Source of the DNA: Lachnospiraceae bacterium
Lineage (GTDB): Bacteria > Bacillota > Clostridia > Lachnospirales > Lachnospiraceae
Assembly: GCA_021205385.1 (NCBI GenBank)
Contig: JAJPXQ010000123.1
Coordinates: 1 to 47,079 of the forward strand
DNA: 47,079 nucleotides
Reading direction: 5' to 3'
Position 1 is the stretch's first letter. The number at the start of each line of letters is the position of its first letter. A model generated the notes under the pieces. That model searched no databases, was not told the DNA's origin, and worked only from the letters and a program-made list of their open reading frames with translations. Of this stretch, positions 32,112 to 43,100 are shown one piece after another. Position numbers and translations under genes: made by a program.

Positions 32112-32124
32112 CATATACTGGACC

Positions 32125-32565
32125 ATGAAACTTTTCCGGAAATTATGCTCTCTGTGGAGAAAAGAAGCGCCGGAAGCGCAGATACAGACGGAGCGGGTTC
32201 GGCTCTTCCGGGAATACCGCGAAGCTGCGCCGGAGATTCTGCGCTATCTGCGGCGTGAAAAAGGAATCGCGAGACGGGATCTGGAGCTGATTGTGATCGA
32301 CTATGAGGAGGAACCTGCCTGGCAGATCCGGCAGCTGATCGAGCGGCTGCTGCCGGAAGTAAGAATGCTGACGATTGTCAGCGGACGGCAGACGTATTTT
32401 CACGAGCTGGCGCAGGAAGCGTTCGGGGAGTACGGCCTTCTTGTTGTCGTGACGGATTCATGTGACGCAAAGCCGGCCGGAAACCTCATTCTCGACCTTG
32501 GAGACTGGGAAAAGCAGCTTGACATACTGCCGGGCGAAGGGTACAATAATATTTCAAATCAATGA
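32125..32565 (+). CDS. Hypothetical protein
   Basis: A 146-residue protein, basic at the N-terminus and with no membrane helix. Strands and helices such as DLELIVIDYEE, EVRMLTIVSG and GLLVVVTDS suggest an alpha/beta fold. I do not recognise a family. It lies 13 bases after dusB and 22 bases before greA, in the same direction, so it is probably in their transcript. The ribosome site is unclear. Confidence 0.65.
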   Translation: MKLFRKLCSLWRKEAPEAQIQTERVRLFREYREAAPEILRYLRREKGIARRDLELIVIDYEEEPAWQIRQLIERLLPEVRMLTIVSGRQTYFHELAQEAFGEYGLLVVVTDSCDAKPAGNLILDLGDWEKQLDILPGEGYNNISNQ

Positions 32566-32587
32566 ACCAGATTGGAAGGTGTAGTAA

Positions 32588-33070
32588 ATGGCGGAAAAGA
32601 AGAACATACTGACCTATGAGGGTCTTAAGAAACTGGAAGAGGAGCTGCAGGATCTGAAGGTTGTACAGCGCAGAGAGATCGCTCAGAAGATCAAGGAAGC
32701 CAGAGAGCAGGGCGACCTGTCCGAGAATGCGGAGTATGACGCCGCGAAGGATGAGCAGAGAGATATCGAGGCCCGTATTGAGCAGATCGAGCAGATTCTG
32801 AAGAACGCCGAGGTTGTGCTCGATGAGGAGATCGATTATGACAAGATCAGCATCGGCTGCGTCGTGCGTGTGCTCGATCTGGAGTATGGCGAGGAGGAAG
32901 AGTACAAACTCGTCGGTTCTTCGGAGGCCAGCAGCCTTCAGAATAAGATTTCCAATGAATCCCCGATCGGGAGAGCGCTGATTGGCGCAGAGGTTGGAGA
33001 TGTGGTGGACGTGGAGGCTCCGGCGGGGGTGCTTCAGTATAAGGTGCTCAGCATCCACAGAGCAGGTTAA
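32588..33070 (+). CDS. greA: Transcription elongation factor GreA
   Basis: A 160-residue factor that enters the RNA polymerase secondary channel and promotes cleavage of backtracked RNA. N-terminal coiled-coil with the acidic tip in [18 protein letters not shown] and the C-terminal FKBP-like domain ending in [14 protein letters not shown] are clear. It forms the frequent greA-lysS pair. ATG 32588 follows GGAAGG. Confidence 0.96.
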   Translation: MAEKKNILTYEGLKKLEEELQDLKVVQRREIAQKIKEAREQGDLSENAEYDAAKDEQRDIEARIEQIEQILKNAEVVLDEEIDYDKISIGCVVRVLDLEYGEEEEYKLVGSSEASSLQNKISNESPIGRALIGAEVGDVVDVEAPAGVLQYKVLSIHRAG

Positions 33071-33082
33071 GGAGTGCATAAG

Positions 33083-34567
33083 ATGGCAGAGAAGAATGTA
33101 CAGCAGCAGGATGTGGGACAGTTACTGAAGGTACGCCGTGAGAAGCTTGCAGCGCTGCAGGAGGCGGGAAAGGATCCGTTTCAGATCACGAAATATGATG
33201 TGACCGCGCACAGCGCAGATATCAAGGATCATTTTGAAGAGATGGAGGGGCAGACGGTCCGTGTGGCCGGGCGTCTCATGCAGAAGCGCGTCATGGGGAA
33301 GGCTTCCTTCTGTAATGTGCAGGATTTAAAGGGAAACATTCAGTGCTATGTGGCGCGGGACTGCGTCGGAGAGGATCCCTATAAGGATTTCAAGAAATAC
33401 GATATCGGGGACATCGTCGGTATCGAGGGCGAAGTATTCCGCACGCAGAAGGGCGAGATATCGATCCATGCTTCCGTGGTGACGCTGCTCTCCAAGAGCC
33501 TGCAGATCCTTCCCGAGAAATATCACGGTCTCACGAATACAGATGTGAGATATCGTCAGAGATATACAGACCTCATCATGAATGAAGAGGTAAAAGATAC
33601 CTTCATCAAGCGCTCGAAGATCATCAGCGCGATCCGCCGTTACCTGGACAGCCAGGGCTTCATGGAGGTGGAGACACCGATGCTCGTCGCCAATGCGGGC
33701 GGCGCGGCTGCCAGACCCTTTGAGACGCATTTCAATGCGCTGGACGAGGATTTCAAGCTCCGTATTTCTCTGGAGCTGTACCTGAAGCGCCTGATCGTGG
33801 GCGGTCTGGAGCGCGTCTACGAGATCGGCCGTGTATTCCGCAATGAGGGACTCGACACGAGGCACAATCCGGAATTCACGCTGATGGAGCTTTATCAGGC
33901 CTATACGGATTATCACGGTATGATGGATCTGACGGAGAATCTCTACCGTACGGTGGCGCAGGAAGTGCTCGGCACGACGAAGATCGTCTACAACGGTACG
34001 GAGATCGATCTGGGTCAGCCCTTCGCGCGCATTACGATGGTCGACGCTGTAAAGCAGTATGCCGGCGTGGACTGGGATGAGGTGGAGACGATCGAGCAGG
34101 CGCGCGCGCTCGCGAAGGAGCATCACGTCGAGTACGAGGAGCGACACAAGAAGGGCGACATCCTGAATCTTTTCTTCGAGGAGTTTGTCGAGGAGCATCT
34201 GATTCAGCCGACCTTCGTGATGGATCACCCGATCGAGATTTCGCCGCTCACCAAGAAGAAGCCGGACAAGCCCGATTACGTGGAGCGCTTCGAGTTTTAT
34301 CTGAACGGCTGGGAGATGGCGAACGCCTACTCGGAGCTGAACGATCCGATTGATCAGCGCGCCCGCTTCAAGGACCAGGAGGCGCAGCTTGCGCAGGGCA
34401 ATGAGGAGGCCAATACGACCGACGAGGACTTCCTGAATGCCCTCGAGATCGGTATGCCGCCGACCGGCGGGATCGGGTTCGGGATCGACCGCATGTGTAT
34501 GCTGCTCACGGATTCAGCTGCCATTCGCGATGTTTTGCTGTTCCCGACAATGCGCAGCAATCAGTGA
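33083..34567 (+). CDS. lysS: Lysyl-tRNA synthetase, class II
   Basis: A roughly 494-residue cytoplasmic class II synthetase. There is an OB-fold anticodon domain ([18 protein letters not shown]), then motif 2 ([23 protein letters not shown]) and motif 3 ([20 protein letters not shown]), and it ends at the usual FPTMRSNQ. The ATG at 33083 has AAGGAG 8 bases upstream; a GTG at 33074 overlaps that site. A normal full-length enzyme downstream of greA. Confidence 0.96.
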   Translation: MAEKNVQQQDVGQLLKVRREKLAALQEAGKDPFQITKYDVTAHSADIKDHFEEMEGQTVRVAGRLMQKRVMGKASFCNVQDLKGNIQCYVARDCVGEDPYKDFKKYDIGDIVGIEGEVFRTQKGEISIHASVVTLLSKSLQILPEKYHGLTNTDVRYRQRYTDLIMNEEVKDTFIKRSKIISAIRRYLDSQGFMEVETPMLVANAGGAAARPFETHFNALDEDFKLRISLELYLKRLIVGGLERVYEIGRVFRNEGLDTRHNPEFTLMELYQAYTDYHGMMDLTENLYRTVAQEVLGTTKIVYNGTEIDLGQPFARITMVDAVKQYAGVDWDEVETIEQARALAKEHHVEYEERHKKGDILNLFFEEFVEEHLIQPTFVMDHPIEISPLTKKKPDKPDYVERFEFYLNGWEMANAYSELNDPIDQRARFKDQEAQLAQGNEEANTTDEDFLNALEIGMPPTGGIGFGIDRMCMLLTDSAAIRDVLLFPTMRSNQ

Positions 34568-34598
34568 TGTATTACTGTGTAGAGAAAACACTACGTCG

Positions 34599-34708
34599 CA
34601 TAGAGGCATCCGAAAGTTGCAGAACCGGTAATGAGCCTCTATGGATTGTGAACCGTGTTTGCAGCACAGCCTAAATTAAATATGTTGTTTCTTGAGGAAC
34701 AGCTCAAG
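34599..34708 (+). other. Two hairpins in the lysS trailer
   Basis: CATAGAGGC (34599-34607) pairs perfectly with GCCTCTATG (34635-34643) around a 27-base loop. CTTGAG (34691-34696) pairs with CTCAAG (34703-34708). No coding potential or tRNA was seen. They may be parts of a structured 3' end or remains of an RNA gene. Confidence 0.45.
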
Positions 34709-34721
34709 AGATATGTGTCAG

Positions 34722-34769
34722 GGACACTTCGTTATTGGTAGAAATACTAAAACGGAGTGTCCTTTTTTT
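34722..34769 (+). terminator. Intrinsic terminator of the greA-lysS transcript
   Basis: GGACACTTCGTT (34722-34733) pairs with AACGGAGTGTCC (34751-34762), with one G-U pair, and is followed by seven T residues. Confidence 0.93.
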
Positions 34770-35043
34770 GTATCTGATCTGCTCTCCTCTCCTGCCGGTG
34801 CTGAAAAAAGATAGGAAAATATGAAATTATGGTTATGGGAGCGGGACGAACCGAATGGTAGTTGTGGCAAGGCTGGTAAAGGAGGGAGAGGATTTTTCAG
34901 AAGCGATTGGGCGGGCGGAGGCGGCGGAAGAGCCGATGCTTCCGGGGAAACTGGCAGAGTAAAGGTATTATCTGACTTCTTGTATTATATCAGGGTTTGT
35001 GTTATTTTGGATATAGTTCAGACAGCAATTCAGGAGGTATCTT
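34770..35043 (+). other. Intergenic stretch with a possible 35-codon gene remnant
   Basis: No confident gene is present. A short frame from 34855 to 34962 reads as a charged helix-like peptide (VARLVKEGEDFSEAIGRAEAAEEP) and looks like a fragment of a once longer protein, but it has no good ribosome site. The GGAGG before the glycosyltransferase ends this stretch. Confidence 0.35.
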
Positions 35044-35871
35044 ATGTCGGATAATATGATTCATATACTGGTTTCATTTGATAAAAAATATATTCCCCCT
35101 TTTAAGGTCATGCTTCACTCACTGCTCGTGAACAATCCGCAGGAGCGGTTTCACGTCTGGTTATTGCAAAACAGTATTCCTTCGGCAGATCTTCGCAGTC
35201 TGGAGGAGTATTGCAATGTTCAGAGTGCAGCGTTCACAGCCGTGCAAATTGACGGCACTTTGTTTCAAAATGCGCCGGTGTCCAGACAGTATCCGCAGGA
35301 GATGTATTACAGGCTTCTGGCGGCGCAGCTTTTGCCAGATACCCTGGATCGCGTTCTGTACCTTGATCCCGACATTCTGGTGATCAATCCGTTGCGTCCG
35401 TTGTGGAAAACAGAACTTAGCGGAGCGGCCTTTGCCGCGGCTTCTCACAGCTGGGAACCGGATACGGTAAATGATATTAACCGCATTCGACTGGAAACAG
35501 GGCATGACTATTACAATACGGGAGTCCTGCTGATGGACTTAAGCCGAATGCGCGGACTCATTGTTCCAGATGAAATTTACAACTATATCCGGGAACACAG
35601 AGAGGAACTGCTTTTGCCCGATCAGGATGTATTTAACGCATTGTACGGAAAAGATACGGTTCAGGTTGATGACAGGCTTTGGAATTATGATGTCCGACAT
35701 TCACAGGTATACAGATTGAAAAGTGAGGGCATCTGCAATACAGACTGGGTGATGCGAAATACGGCGATTCTCCATTTCTGCGGGAAATATAAACCCTGGA
35801 GAGCTGGATACACAAACCGGTTTGGAGTGTTGTATAAGCACTATATGAATCTTACGGAACGGCTGGTTTAG
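35044..35871 (+). CDS. Glycosyltransferase family 8 protein
   Basis: A 275-residue GT-A fold enzyme resembling family 8 (LPS/galactosyltransferase-like). It starts with NMIHILVSFDKKYIPPFKVMLHSLL, has the metal-binding DxD in LYLDPDILVI, the acceptor-site YYNTGVLLMDL and the C-terminal HFCGKYKPW, all typical. The donor is likely a UDP-sugar. AGGAGG lies 8 bases before the start. Monocistronic; base composition is lower in GC than the neighbours, which may indicate separate origin. Acceptor unknown. Confidence 0.93.
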   Translation: MSDNMIHILVSFDKKYIPPFKVMLHSLLVNNPQERFHVWLLQNSIPSADLRSLEEYCNVQSAAFTAVQIDGTLFQNAPVSRQYPQEMYYRLLAAQLLPDTLDRVLYLDPDILVINPLRPLWKTELSGAAFAAASHSWEPDTVNDINRIRLETGHDYYNTGVLLMDLSRMRGLIVPDEIYNYIREHREELLLPDQDVFNALYGKDTVQVDDRLWNYDVRHSQVYRLKSEGICNTDWVMRNTAILHFCGKYKPWRAGYTNRFGVLYKHYMNLTERLV

Positions 35872-35893
35872 TTTTCTTCGCAGCTTTCTGGAA

Positions 35894-35923
35894 GGTTTTA
35901 TCAGGCTCCGGAGGAATAAAACC
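35894..35923 (+). terminator. Possible terminator after the glycosyltransferase gene
   Basis: GGTTTTAT (35894-35901) pairs with ATAAAACC (35916-35923) around the inner palindrome CTCCGGAG. The stem is AT-rich and no long T-run follows. Confidence 0.4.
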
Positions 35924-36061
35924 ACGGTTTGCCCTATGTGTTACCATTTTGGACAGAAGATGAAAAATGTCACTTGCGGATTTGTGAAGATGCGTATAAT
36001 TTAAAAACGGCAGAGAAAACACGAAACAGCGCAAGAATGAAGAAATCATGGGGAAAATTGA

Positions 36062-37036
36062 ATGAATACAGAAAATCAGGAGCCCTTAATGAAAGCTGAA
36101 GTGGAGATGATGGAAGATTCTGTTCCACAATTTCCCGAAGAGGATGATGACATTTTTCAGGATGATGGCAGTGATGCAGAACTGATAGAGGATAAAGAAG
36201 TACCGGAAGGGGTCGACGTAGGAGACCCCGTGCATATGTACTTGAAGGAAATGAGTTCATTTGCCATGCTTTCTGCGGAAGAAGAGATAGAACTGGGGCG
36301 GAGGATCGCTGAAGGAGATACGGAAGCAAAGGAAAAACTGATTGACGCAAATCTGCGCCTTGTGGTGAGTATTGCCAAACGATACTTGAACCATGGTCTT
36401 TCATTTCTTGATCTTATCCAGGAAGGCAATATGGGCTTAATGAAGGCGGCAGAAAGATATGATTATACCAAAGGGTACAGATTCAGTACCTATGCTGTCT
36501 GGTGGATTCATCAGGCAATGATTCGTGCCATTGCTGATATTGGCCATACAATCCGCATCCCTGTTCACACAAATGACAGGGTTTATCAGGTGCTGAAAGT
36601 TAAAAAGTCGCTTGCCGTAGAACTTGGCCATGAGCCTTCCACTGCGGAGATCGCAAAACAGCTTAATATGACTACCAGTCAGGTAGAGGAGCTTTTGGCA
36701 ATGGCGAATGAGATGGTATCCCTGGACAGCCCTGTAAGCGGGAACTCCGAAACGATACTGGGAGATCTCGTCGAGGATGAATCAGCGCTTTCCCCGGAGG
36801 AAAATGCTTTGCAAGTTGTGCAGCAGCAGGAACTGGACAGGGTGCTGGACAATACATTGTCAGAACGTGAGCGCGATGTAATTCGCTATCGTTATGGTTT
36901 TGTTGATGATCGCATATGGACGCTGGAAGAAATAGGGGAGCATTTTCATATTACTAGAGAGCGTGTGCGGCAGATAGAAGAAAAGGCATTGCGGAAGCTG
37001 CGAATCCCGGTTCACCGCTCTGTGCTGGCGGATTAA
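36062..37036 (+). CDS. RpoD-like group 2 sigma factor
   Basis: A 324-residue sigma-70 family factor. Residues 1-50 are a short acidic region instead of a full region 1.1; region 1.2 ([11 protein letters not shown]), 2 ([34 protein letters not shown]), 3 and 4.2 ([28 protein letters not shown]) are intact. Region 2.4 reads [19 protein letters not shown] where housekeeping factors have WWIRQAITRAIADQARTIR. The position of E. coli T440 is Ile154 and that of R436 is His150; Q437 is kept. A changed taste for the -10 element is likely. It is shorter than housekeeping SigA (about 370). An AT-rich -10-like TATAAT is at 35995-36000. It is followed by a tetR gene 25 bases on. Confidence 0.92.
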   Translation: MNTENQEPLMKAEVEMMEDSVPQFPEEDDDIFQDDGSDAELIEDKEVPEGVDVGDPVHMYLKEMSSFAMLSAEEEIELGRRIAEGDTEAKEKLIDANLRLVVSIAKRYLNHGLSFLDLIQEGNMGLMKAAERYDYTKGYRFSTYAVWWIHQAMIRAIADIGHTIRIPVHTNDRVYQVLKVKKSLAVELGHEPSTAEIAKQLNMTTSQVEELLAMANEMVSLDSPVSGNSETILGDLVEDESALSPEENALQVVQQQELDRVLDNTLSERERDVIRYRYGFVDDRIWTLEEIGEHFHITRERVRQIEEKALRKLRIPVHRSVLAD

Positions 37037-37061
37037 AACCGCTGAAGGAGTGGGGGGTAAA

Positions 37062-37643
37062 GTGAGAGAAGATCAAAAACAAAAGCGCAGTACTATGACA
37101 AGAGAATGTATTTTTACCGCCCTGCTTCTTCTGATGGAACGCATGCCTTACGAGAAGATTACGATTACGGACATCGCGAAAAAAGCGGGGGTGTCCCGTA
37201 TGTCCTACTATCGGCTCTACAAGTCCAAGGACGACATTTTGATCCAGTATTTCAACGACGCGTTCGAGGACTGCTTAAAACAGATCAGGGAGACGCCTAA
37301 ACTCGACCGTTATCAGTTCGCGCTGATCATTTTCAGTATCGGTGCACAGCATTATCAGGTGCTGGAAGGCGTGATACGGGCGAAGCTTTACGATATGGTT
37401 CTGGAGCGTTTTGTCGGCTATTGCGCTTATCTGGCGGAGCATGTATTTCTGCTGGATGTGAAGGAGGTCTGCGTTGACTACTGGATTTACCAGGAGGCCG
37501 GACGCGTCTGTCTTCTGCTGCTGCGCTGGATTGCCAGGGGAAGAGTGGAGACGCCGGAGGAAATGGCCTGCTTTTTTGTGGAGGACCCGTTGAAGGAACG
37601 GATGGCCGCATGGGATTGCGGGGCTTCACCTTTGCAGGAGTAG
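37062..37643 (+). CDS. TetR family transcriptional regulator
   Basis: A 193-residue regulator. The N-terminal helix-turn-helix is clear (TITDIAKKAGVSRMSYYRLYKSKDDIL), followed by a helical ligand domain that I cannot assign. A GTG at 37062 is the preferred start because the purine-rich AAGGAGTGGGGGG precedes it; an in-frame GTG at 37050 is less likely. It lies 25 bases behind the sigma gene and directly upstream of the MMPL transporter gene, whose promoter holds a palindrome. The likely role is control of the transporter. Confidence 0.9.
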   Translation: MREDQKQKRSTMTRECIFTALLLLMERMPYEKITITDIAKKAGVSRMSYYRLYKSKDDILIQYFNDAFEDCLKQIRETPKLDRYQFALIIFSIGAQHYQVLEGVIRAKLYDMVLERFVGYCAYLAEHVFLLDVKEVCVDYWIYQEAGRVCLLLLRWIARGRVETPEEMACFFVEDPLKERMAAWDCGASPLQE

Positions 37644-37694
37644 AAGCGGTCAGGAAACAGATCAGGCCGCTTTGTCACAATTAAGAAAACTTTA

Positions 37695-37723
37695 TTGTCA
37701 ATTCCGTGGAATTATCATATGAT
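37695..37723 (+). promoter_or_regulatory. MMPL transporter promoter with palindromic operator in the spacer
   Basis: TTGTCA (37695-37700), 17 bases and TATGAT (37718-37723) form a promoter. The perfect palindrome AATTCCGTGGAATT (37700-37713) fills most of the spacer, an ideal place for the TetR protein encoded just upstream. Confidence 0.7.
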
Positions 37724-37781
37724 AGCGACATGAAAAATGCGTGACAGATGTAACAGTCAGGACAGCAGGAGGCCTTGAGAC

Positions 37782-40103
37782 TTGAGAAGAGTGGCGGAAT
37801 TGATTGTGGACAGGAGAAATCTGCTCCTGGCCATTTTTATAGCGGCGGCGATCGGCAGCGTGATCATGGCCTCGCATGTCAATGTGATTCAGGAGCTGAC
37901 GGACTATCTGCCGGAGGATACAGAGACGCGGCAGGGGCTGGATATCATGGAGGAGGAATTTACGACCTTCGGGACAGCCAAAGTCATGATTGAGAACGTG
38001 AGTCTTGCGGAAGCGCAGGAGATCGCGGCGCAGATCGAGGAAATCAAGGGCGTTTCCTCGGTGGATTTTTACGAGGAAGACGACGAGGAGGAGCAGGAGA
38101 TCACGGACGGCGAGGCGCTGCGGGACTATTACTATGAGCTGGCGGCGCTTCTGACGATCAACTTCGAGACGGAGGAGGACGAATCTCTCGCACAGGCAGC
38201 GATCGCGGATGTGCGGGAGGCGCTTGCCGACTATGATACTTGGTTTTACACAACCGTCGATAAGGACGACAGCGCGGAGCTGCAGGGGGAGATGAAGGTG
38301 ATCCTGGTCATCGCCGTCGTCATCATCGTGGCCGTGCTGTGGTTCACGTCGAGGACCTATATGGAGATCGCCATTTTCATGCTGGTGTTCGCCATGGCGG
38401 CGATCCTGAATATGGGGACCAACTTTATTTTCGGGAATATTTCTTTCGTGACCAACGCCGTGGCGGTCGTGCTGCAGCTGGCGCTGGCCATTGACTATGC
38501 AATCATCATGTTCCACCGCTTTATGGAAGAAAAAACGCAGGTCGACACGCGGAAGGCGCTGGTGCGCGCTCTGGAAAAGGGGATCCCGGAGATCTGTTCG
38601 AGCTCGCTCACGACGATCGCGGGCATGGTCGCGCTGATGTTCATGCAGTTCGGCATCGGCATGGACCTCGGACGCGTCATGGCGAAGGCGATTCTTCTGA
38701 GTATGCTGTCCGTCTTCGGCTTCATGCCGTGGCTGATCATGCACTGGGACCGGCAGATTGAGCGTACGATGCACCGCAGTTTTGTGCCGAATATCGAATT
38801 CTGGGGGAAATTTGTGCTGGCTGTGCGGAAGGTCACGCTTCCGGTCTTCGCGGTGGTGTTGGTGGTATCCTGTTATCTGTCGAGCCACTGCGATTACATC
38901 TACGATACAAATTCTGTGGAATCCGCCCGTATGAACGAGTACATGACTTCAAAGCGCGAGATCTCAGAGAAATTCGAGACCGACAATACGATGGCGATCA
39001 TCGTTCCGAAGGGCGACTATGAGAGTGAGGCGGCCATTTTGTCGCGGATCGGAGAGCTGGACCGCGTGGAGTCGACGCTGGGCCTTGCCAACGTCACCGT
39101 GGACGAGGAGGAAGAGTATGTGCTGACCGACGCCCTGACGCCGCAGCAGCTGGCGGATATTACGGATATTGACATCGACACGGTCCGCCTTCTGTACCGC
39201 TTCTACGCCTGGAAGGAGGAAAAATACGGAGCTTTCCTGAACTCCATCGATGAGTTCGAGATTCCGCTGCTCTCCATGATTGACTTTATCTACGGCGAGG
39301 AGGAGAATGAGACCTTTGACTTTGATGACGATCTCTCAGCGGATATCCGCGAGATGTATGAGACCGTGTCCGACGCGCGCGAGCAGCTGGAGGGCGAGGA
39401 GTATAGCCGGCTGATTTTTACCATGTCGGGTCCGGTGGAAGGCGAGGATACTTTTGCGGTCATCGATGAGGTGCGTGAGATCGCGCTGGAATATTACCAC
39501 GAGGTGTACGTGGTGGGCGATTCCACGAGCGATTACGACCTGAGCAAGTCTTTCACGCAGGACAATATCCGTATCACGGTGATGACGGCGGTGTTTGTGG
39601 CGGTGATTCTCTTCTTCACCTTCCGCAATTACAGTATTCCGCTGATCCTTGTGGCGACAATTCAGACCAGTATCTTCATCAATTTTTCGATTCCGGCGGT
39701 CATGGGGACGAGTATGTTTTTCCTGAGCTACCTGATTGTCAGTTCGATCCAGATGGGAGCGACGATCGACTACGCCATCGTTATTACAAGCCGGTATACG
39801 GAGTTACGGAAAGAGGGCGTGGAGAAGGCCCGCGCAGTCACTGACACCCTGAATGAGAGTTTTCCGACGATCATCACCTCCGGTACGATCATGACGGCGG
39901 CGGCCTTCGTGATCGGCCGAACCACGACGAATCCGACGATCGCTTCACTTGGCAGTACGCTGGCAAAGGGGACGCTGACCTCTATCATTCTGGTGATGCT
40001 GATTCTGCCACAGCTCCTCTATGTGTTTGATTCTCTGATCGGGAAGACCTGGAGAAAACGACGTATTTCCGTCGGCGGCGAAGAAGGGAGGGCGAAGTCA
40101 TGA
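37782..40103 (+). CDS. MMPL/RND family transporter
   Basis: A 773-residue membrane protein of the MMPL/RND superfamily. It has one N-terminal helix, an extracellular loop (residues about 35-170), a bundle of helices to about 380, a second acidic loop (about 385-605) and a second bundle of helices. The proton relay positions are in LALAIDYAIIMFHRF and GATIDYAIVITSRY. Such proteins export lipids, peptides or drugs. The TTG start at 37782 has AGGAGG 10 bases upstream. The stop overlaps the next gene (ATGA), linking it to the giant coiled-coil surface protein. Substrate not known. Confidence 0.92.
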   Translation: MRRVAELIVDRRNLLLAIFIAAAIGSVIMASHVNVIQELTDYLPEDTETRQGLDIMEEEFTTFGTAKVMIENVSLAEAQEIAAQIEEIKGVSSVDFYEEDDEEEQEITDGEALRDYYYELAALLTINFETEEDESLAQAAIADVREALADYDTWFYTTVDKDDSAELQGEMKVILVIAVVIIVAVLWFTSRTYMEIAIFMLVFAMAAILNMGTNFIFGNISFVTNAVAVVLQLALAIDYAIIMFHRFMEEKTQVDTRKALVRALEKGIPEICSSSLTTIAGMVALMFMQFGIGMDLGRVMAKAILLSMLSVFGFMPWLIMHWDRQIERTMHRSFVPNIEFWGKFVLAVRKVTLPVFAVVLVVSCYLSSHCDYIYDTNSVESARMNEYMTSKREISEKFETDNTMAIIVPKGDYESEAAILSRIGELDRVESTLGLANVTVDEEEEYVLTDALTPQQLADITDIDIDTVRLLYRFYAWKEEKYGAFLNSIDEFEIPLLSMIDFIYGEEENETFDFDDDLSADIREMYETVSDAREQLEGEEYSRLIFTMSGPVEGEDTFAVIDEVREIALEYYHEVYVVGDSTSDYDLSKSFTQDNIRITVMTAVFVAVILFFTFRNYSIPLILVATIQTSIFINFSIPAVMGTSMFFLSYLIVSSIQMGATIDYAIVITSRYTELRKEGVEKARAVTDTLNESFPTIITSGTIMTAAAFVIGRTTTNPTIASLGSTLAKGTLTSIILVMLILPQLLYVFDSLIGKTWRKRRISVGGEEGRAKS

Positions 40104-43100
40104 GAAGAATGAAACAAAGTTTTCGATGGATGGCCATACTGCTCACGGCAGTGCTCCTCATTTCGCAATCCGGGATTACCACGCTTGCCGCGGGAGATGT
40201 GGTCGTCATCGACAGCGCGGAGGATCTGGTACTGCTCGCGGACAGCTGTCGGAAGGAGAGCTATTCCACCGGGAAGACCTTCCGGCTGGAGGCGGATATT
40301 GACCTGTCTGAGTATGAGAACCTGTCGATTCCGGTTATGAACGGCAGCTTCGAGGGCGGGGGACACACGATCAGCGGCCTGAAACTGACGGAGGAAATGT
40401 CGGACTACGCTCTGTTTCGCTATGTGGGTGAGAACGGGAGTATTCATGACCTGACTGTGGAAGGCGAGGTGCTGGGCGGCGACGGACAGGAGCACATCGG
40501 CATTCTCGCGGGCAGTAGCGCGGGGACGATCGAGAACTGCGTGAGTCGGGGGACTCTGAACGGGGAGACATCTGTGGGCGGCATTGCAGGCGTCAATGAG
40601 GAGAGCGGCGTGATTTCCCGCTGTACAAACGAGGCGCAGGTGGATGGAAAGATGGAGACCGGCGGGATCGCGGGGACGAACGAAGGCAGTATCAGCGACT
40701 GTCGGAATACAGGCCCTGTCAACACCAGTCAGAAGGTGACAAAAGGCCTGAACGGGAGCAGTGACAGCATCAGCGTCTCGCTCTCGGGAGCAGTGACAGG
40801 TCTCACCTCCGATGACCGCGCGAACCGGACCGGTGGGATTGCGGGAAGCTCTTCGGGGAGCGTCGTGCGCTGTACGAACGAGGCGGTGATCGGCCATAAG
40901 AGACTTGGCTCGTCCACCGGCGGCATCGTCGGCTGGCTGAGCGGAAGTCTGTCATACTGCGAAAATACAGGGATGATTTACGGGCACAAGAATGTGGGTG
41001 GCATCGTTGGCGTGCTTGAACCGTACGAGGAGACCGCTTACAACACCGATTACGGGCAGACGCTTGAGGAGCAGCTGGATGGACTGGATGTGCAGCTGGA
41101 CGTGCTGATGGATACGGCCGACGGGTTGGGCAATCATCTGTCGGATAATGCGGATATTCTGTCCGGACAGCTGGATGCGCTGCGGGATTCTCTGCGCGCA
41201 TATATGGATGATTACGGCGAATTGCTGGAGGATGGCAAGGACAGTATCGACGAGAATATCGGTGCGATCAGCGATACGCTGGACGGCATGCAGTACGACC
41301 TGCGTGTGGAGGAGTTGAGCAGCGCGCTCACGCAGATTTCGTCGGATATCCAGAAGATGGAGACGATTCTTTCACAGCTGCAGCCATACCTCGAACAGGG
41401 GAATGCACAGCTCGACGCGCTGGTGCAACAGTATTCCGCGCAGCTTGGCGAGTGGACGCAGCTGCTTGATGAATTGCAGGCATATCTTCAGGGTTTACGG
41501 GAAAATCAGGGAGGCGGCGCGTCCGGTAATGGGAATGTAGAGAGCAATGAAACCGGGACGAATGAAGCGAATCCGGAAAGCAGTACAGAGGCTGAAGGCG
41601 AAGCATCTTCCGTGAGCGCAGGGGAGACAATGTGCGCCAGGACAGCAACGATTTCTCTTGTACCGGTGACGAACACAGAGACTTCGTTTACAGCGGAGTT
41701 CAGCGCCGCTCTGCAGCAGCTCTCAGTTTTGAGCCAGGATATTCGCTCTCAGATCAGCATCGTGACGACGGTGCTGGGCGAGTTGCCGGGGGAAACGCAG
41801 GAAATGGCTTCCGACGCGAAATCCATCGTGGACAGCCTGAACAGCCTGATAAGCGATTTGGGAAATGTTATGGATGATTTCGCGGACGAGATGGATACCA
41901 TGAAGGATGACCTTCGTCAGAAGTCCGACAGCCTTTCTGATCAGCTGGATGTGTCGGCGGATACGCTGGGATCCGACCTTGACGATGTCGGCGACTGTCT
42001 TGACCGGATAAAGGATCAGTTCAGCGAGATCCGGGTTACGATCTCAGGGGTTTTTGAAGAGCTGAAGGAACGGATCGAGGATGGGAGCGTTTACGTGGAT
42101 GTGTCCGAGCTGGCGGACAGCAGCGTGGGCGATGGAAAAATCATTTCCTGTGAGAATACAGGAGAGCTGTATGCGGACGGACAGGGCGGCGGAATTGTCG
42201 GGACGATCTCGAAAGAGACCGCGCAGCAGGCGTCCATATGGCTCTTTGAAGACAGCGACGGAGATAATGACGAGGAAGAGGAGAGCAGCAGTATTACGCA
42301 TCATCTGTCAGCCGTGGTATCCGGCTGTGTAAATACAGGCGACGTGACAGTCAGCGGTGATTATGCGGGCGGTGTCGTGGGGAAAGCGGACTACGGAATG
42401 GTCGCGGAGAGTGAGAATTACGGGGACGTCACCGCGGACGGCGGAAGCTATGCGGGAGGGATCGCAGGGCGCTCCGAAAATCTTATCCGCGATTGCTACA
42501 TGCTGGGCGGTGTCTGCGCGGATTCTTACGTGGGCGGCGTGGCTGGACGCGGGGAGGATATCTGCGGCTGTTATGTGTGCTCGTATCTGGATCTTGAGGA
42601 TTTGGTGAAAGCCTGTGGAGCCGTGGTGGGAAGCGCGGATGGAGATGTGGAGGAGAATTATTTCGTGGAAAACGGCTGGGGTGCGGTGGATGGCGTCACG
42701 CGCGATGCGCAGGCTCTCGGCATGTCCTACGAGTCCTTGCTTGAACTGAAGAACATGCCGGACAATTTTAAAGAGTTTACCGTGCGCTTCCTGGATGGGG
42801 ACGAAGTGATCTGGGAACAGAGCTTTTCCTATGGAACAGAGCTCTCCGTGGAGGAATACCCCGCTCTTCCGGAATCGGAGGACGGCTATGTGTACTGGGA
42901 GGAGAAGGACCTCAGTCCCATTCACCGGAATGTGACGGTTCATGCCGTATACCGCGCATTCATTCCTTCCCTGACGGCGGGAGAGACGGACGGGAAGAGC
43001 ACGCTCCTGTTCGGCGGTGAATTTTATCCGGACTCCGTGCTTGCCGTGCGGGAGGCGACAGAGGAGGAGACGGAGAATGTGGCGGCAAATCTGGAACTTG

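Noticed and set aside
34568-34721. tRNA or T-box element after lysS
   Set aside because: No cloverleaf, no GGTTCGA-type T-loop and no T-box sequence were found; only simple hairpins.
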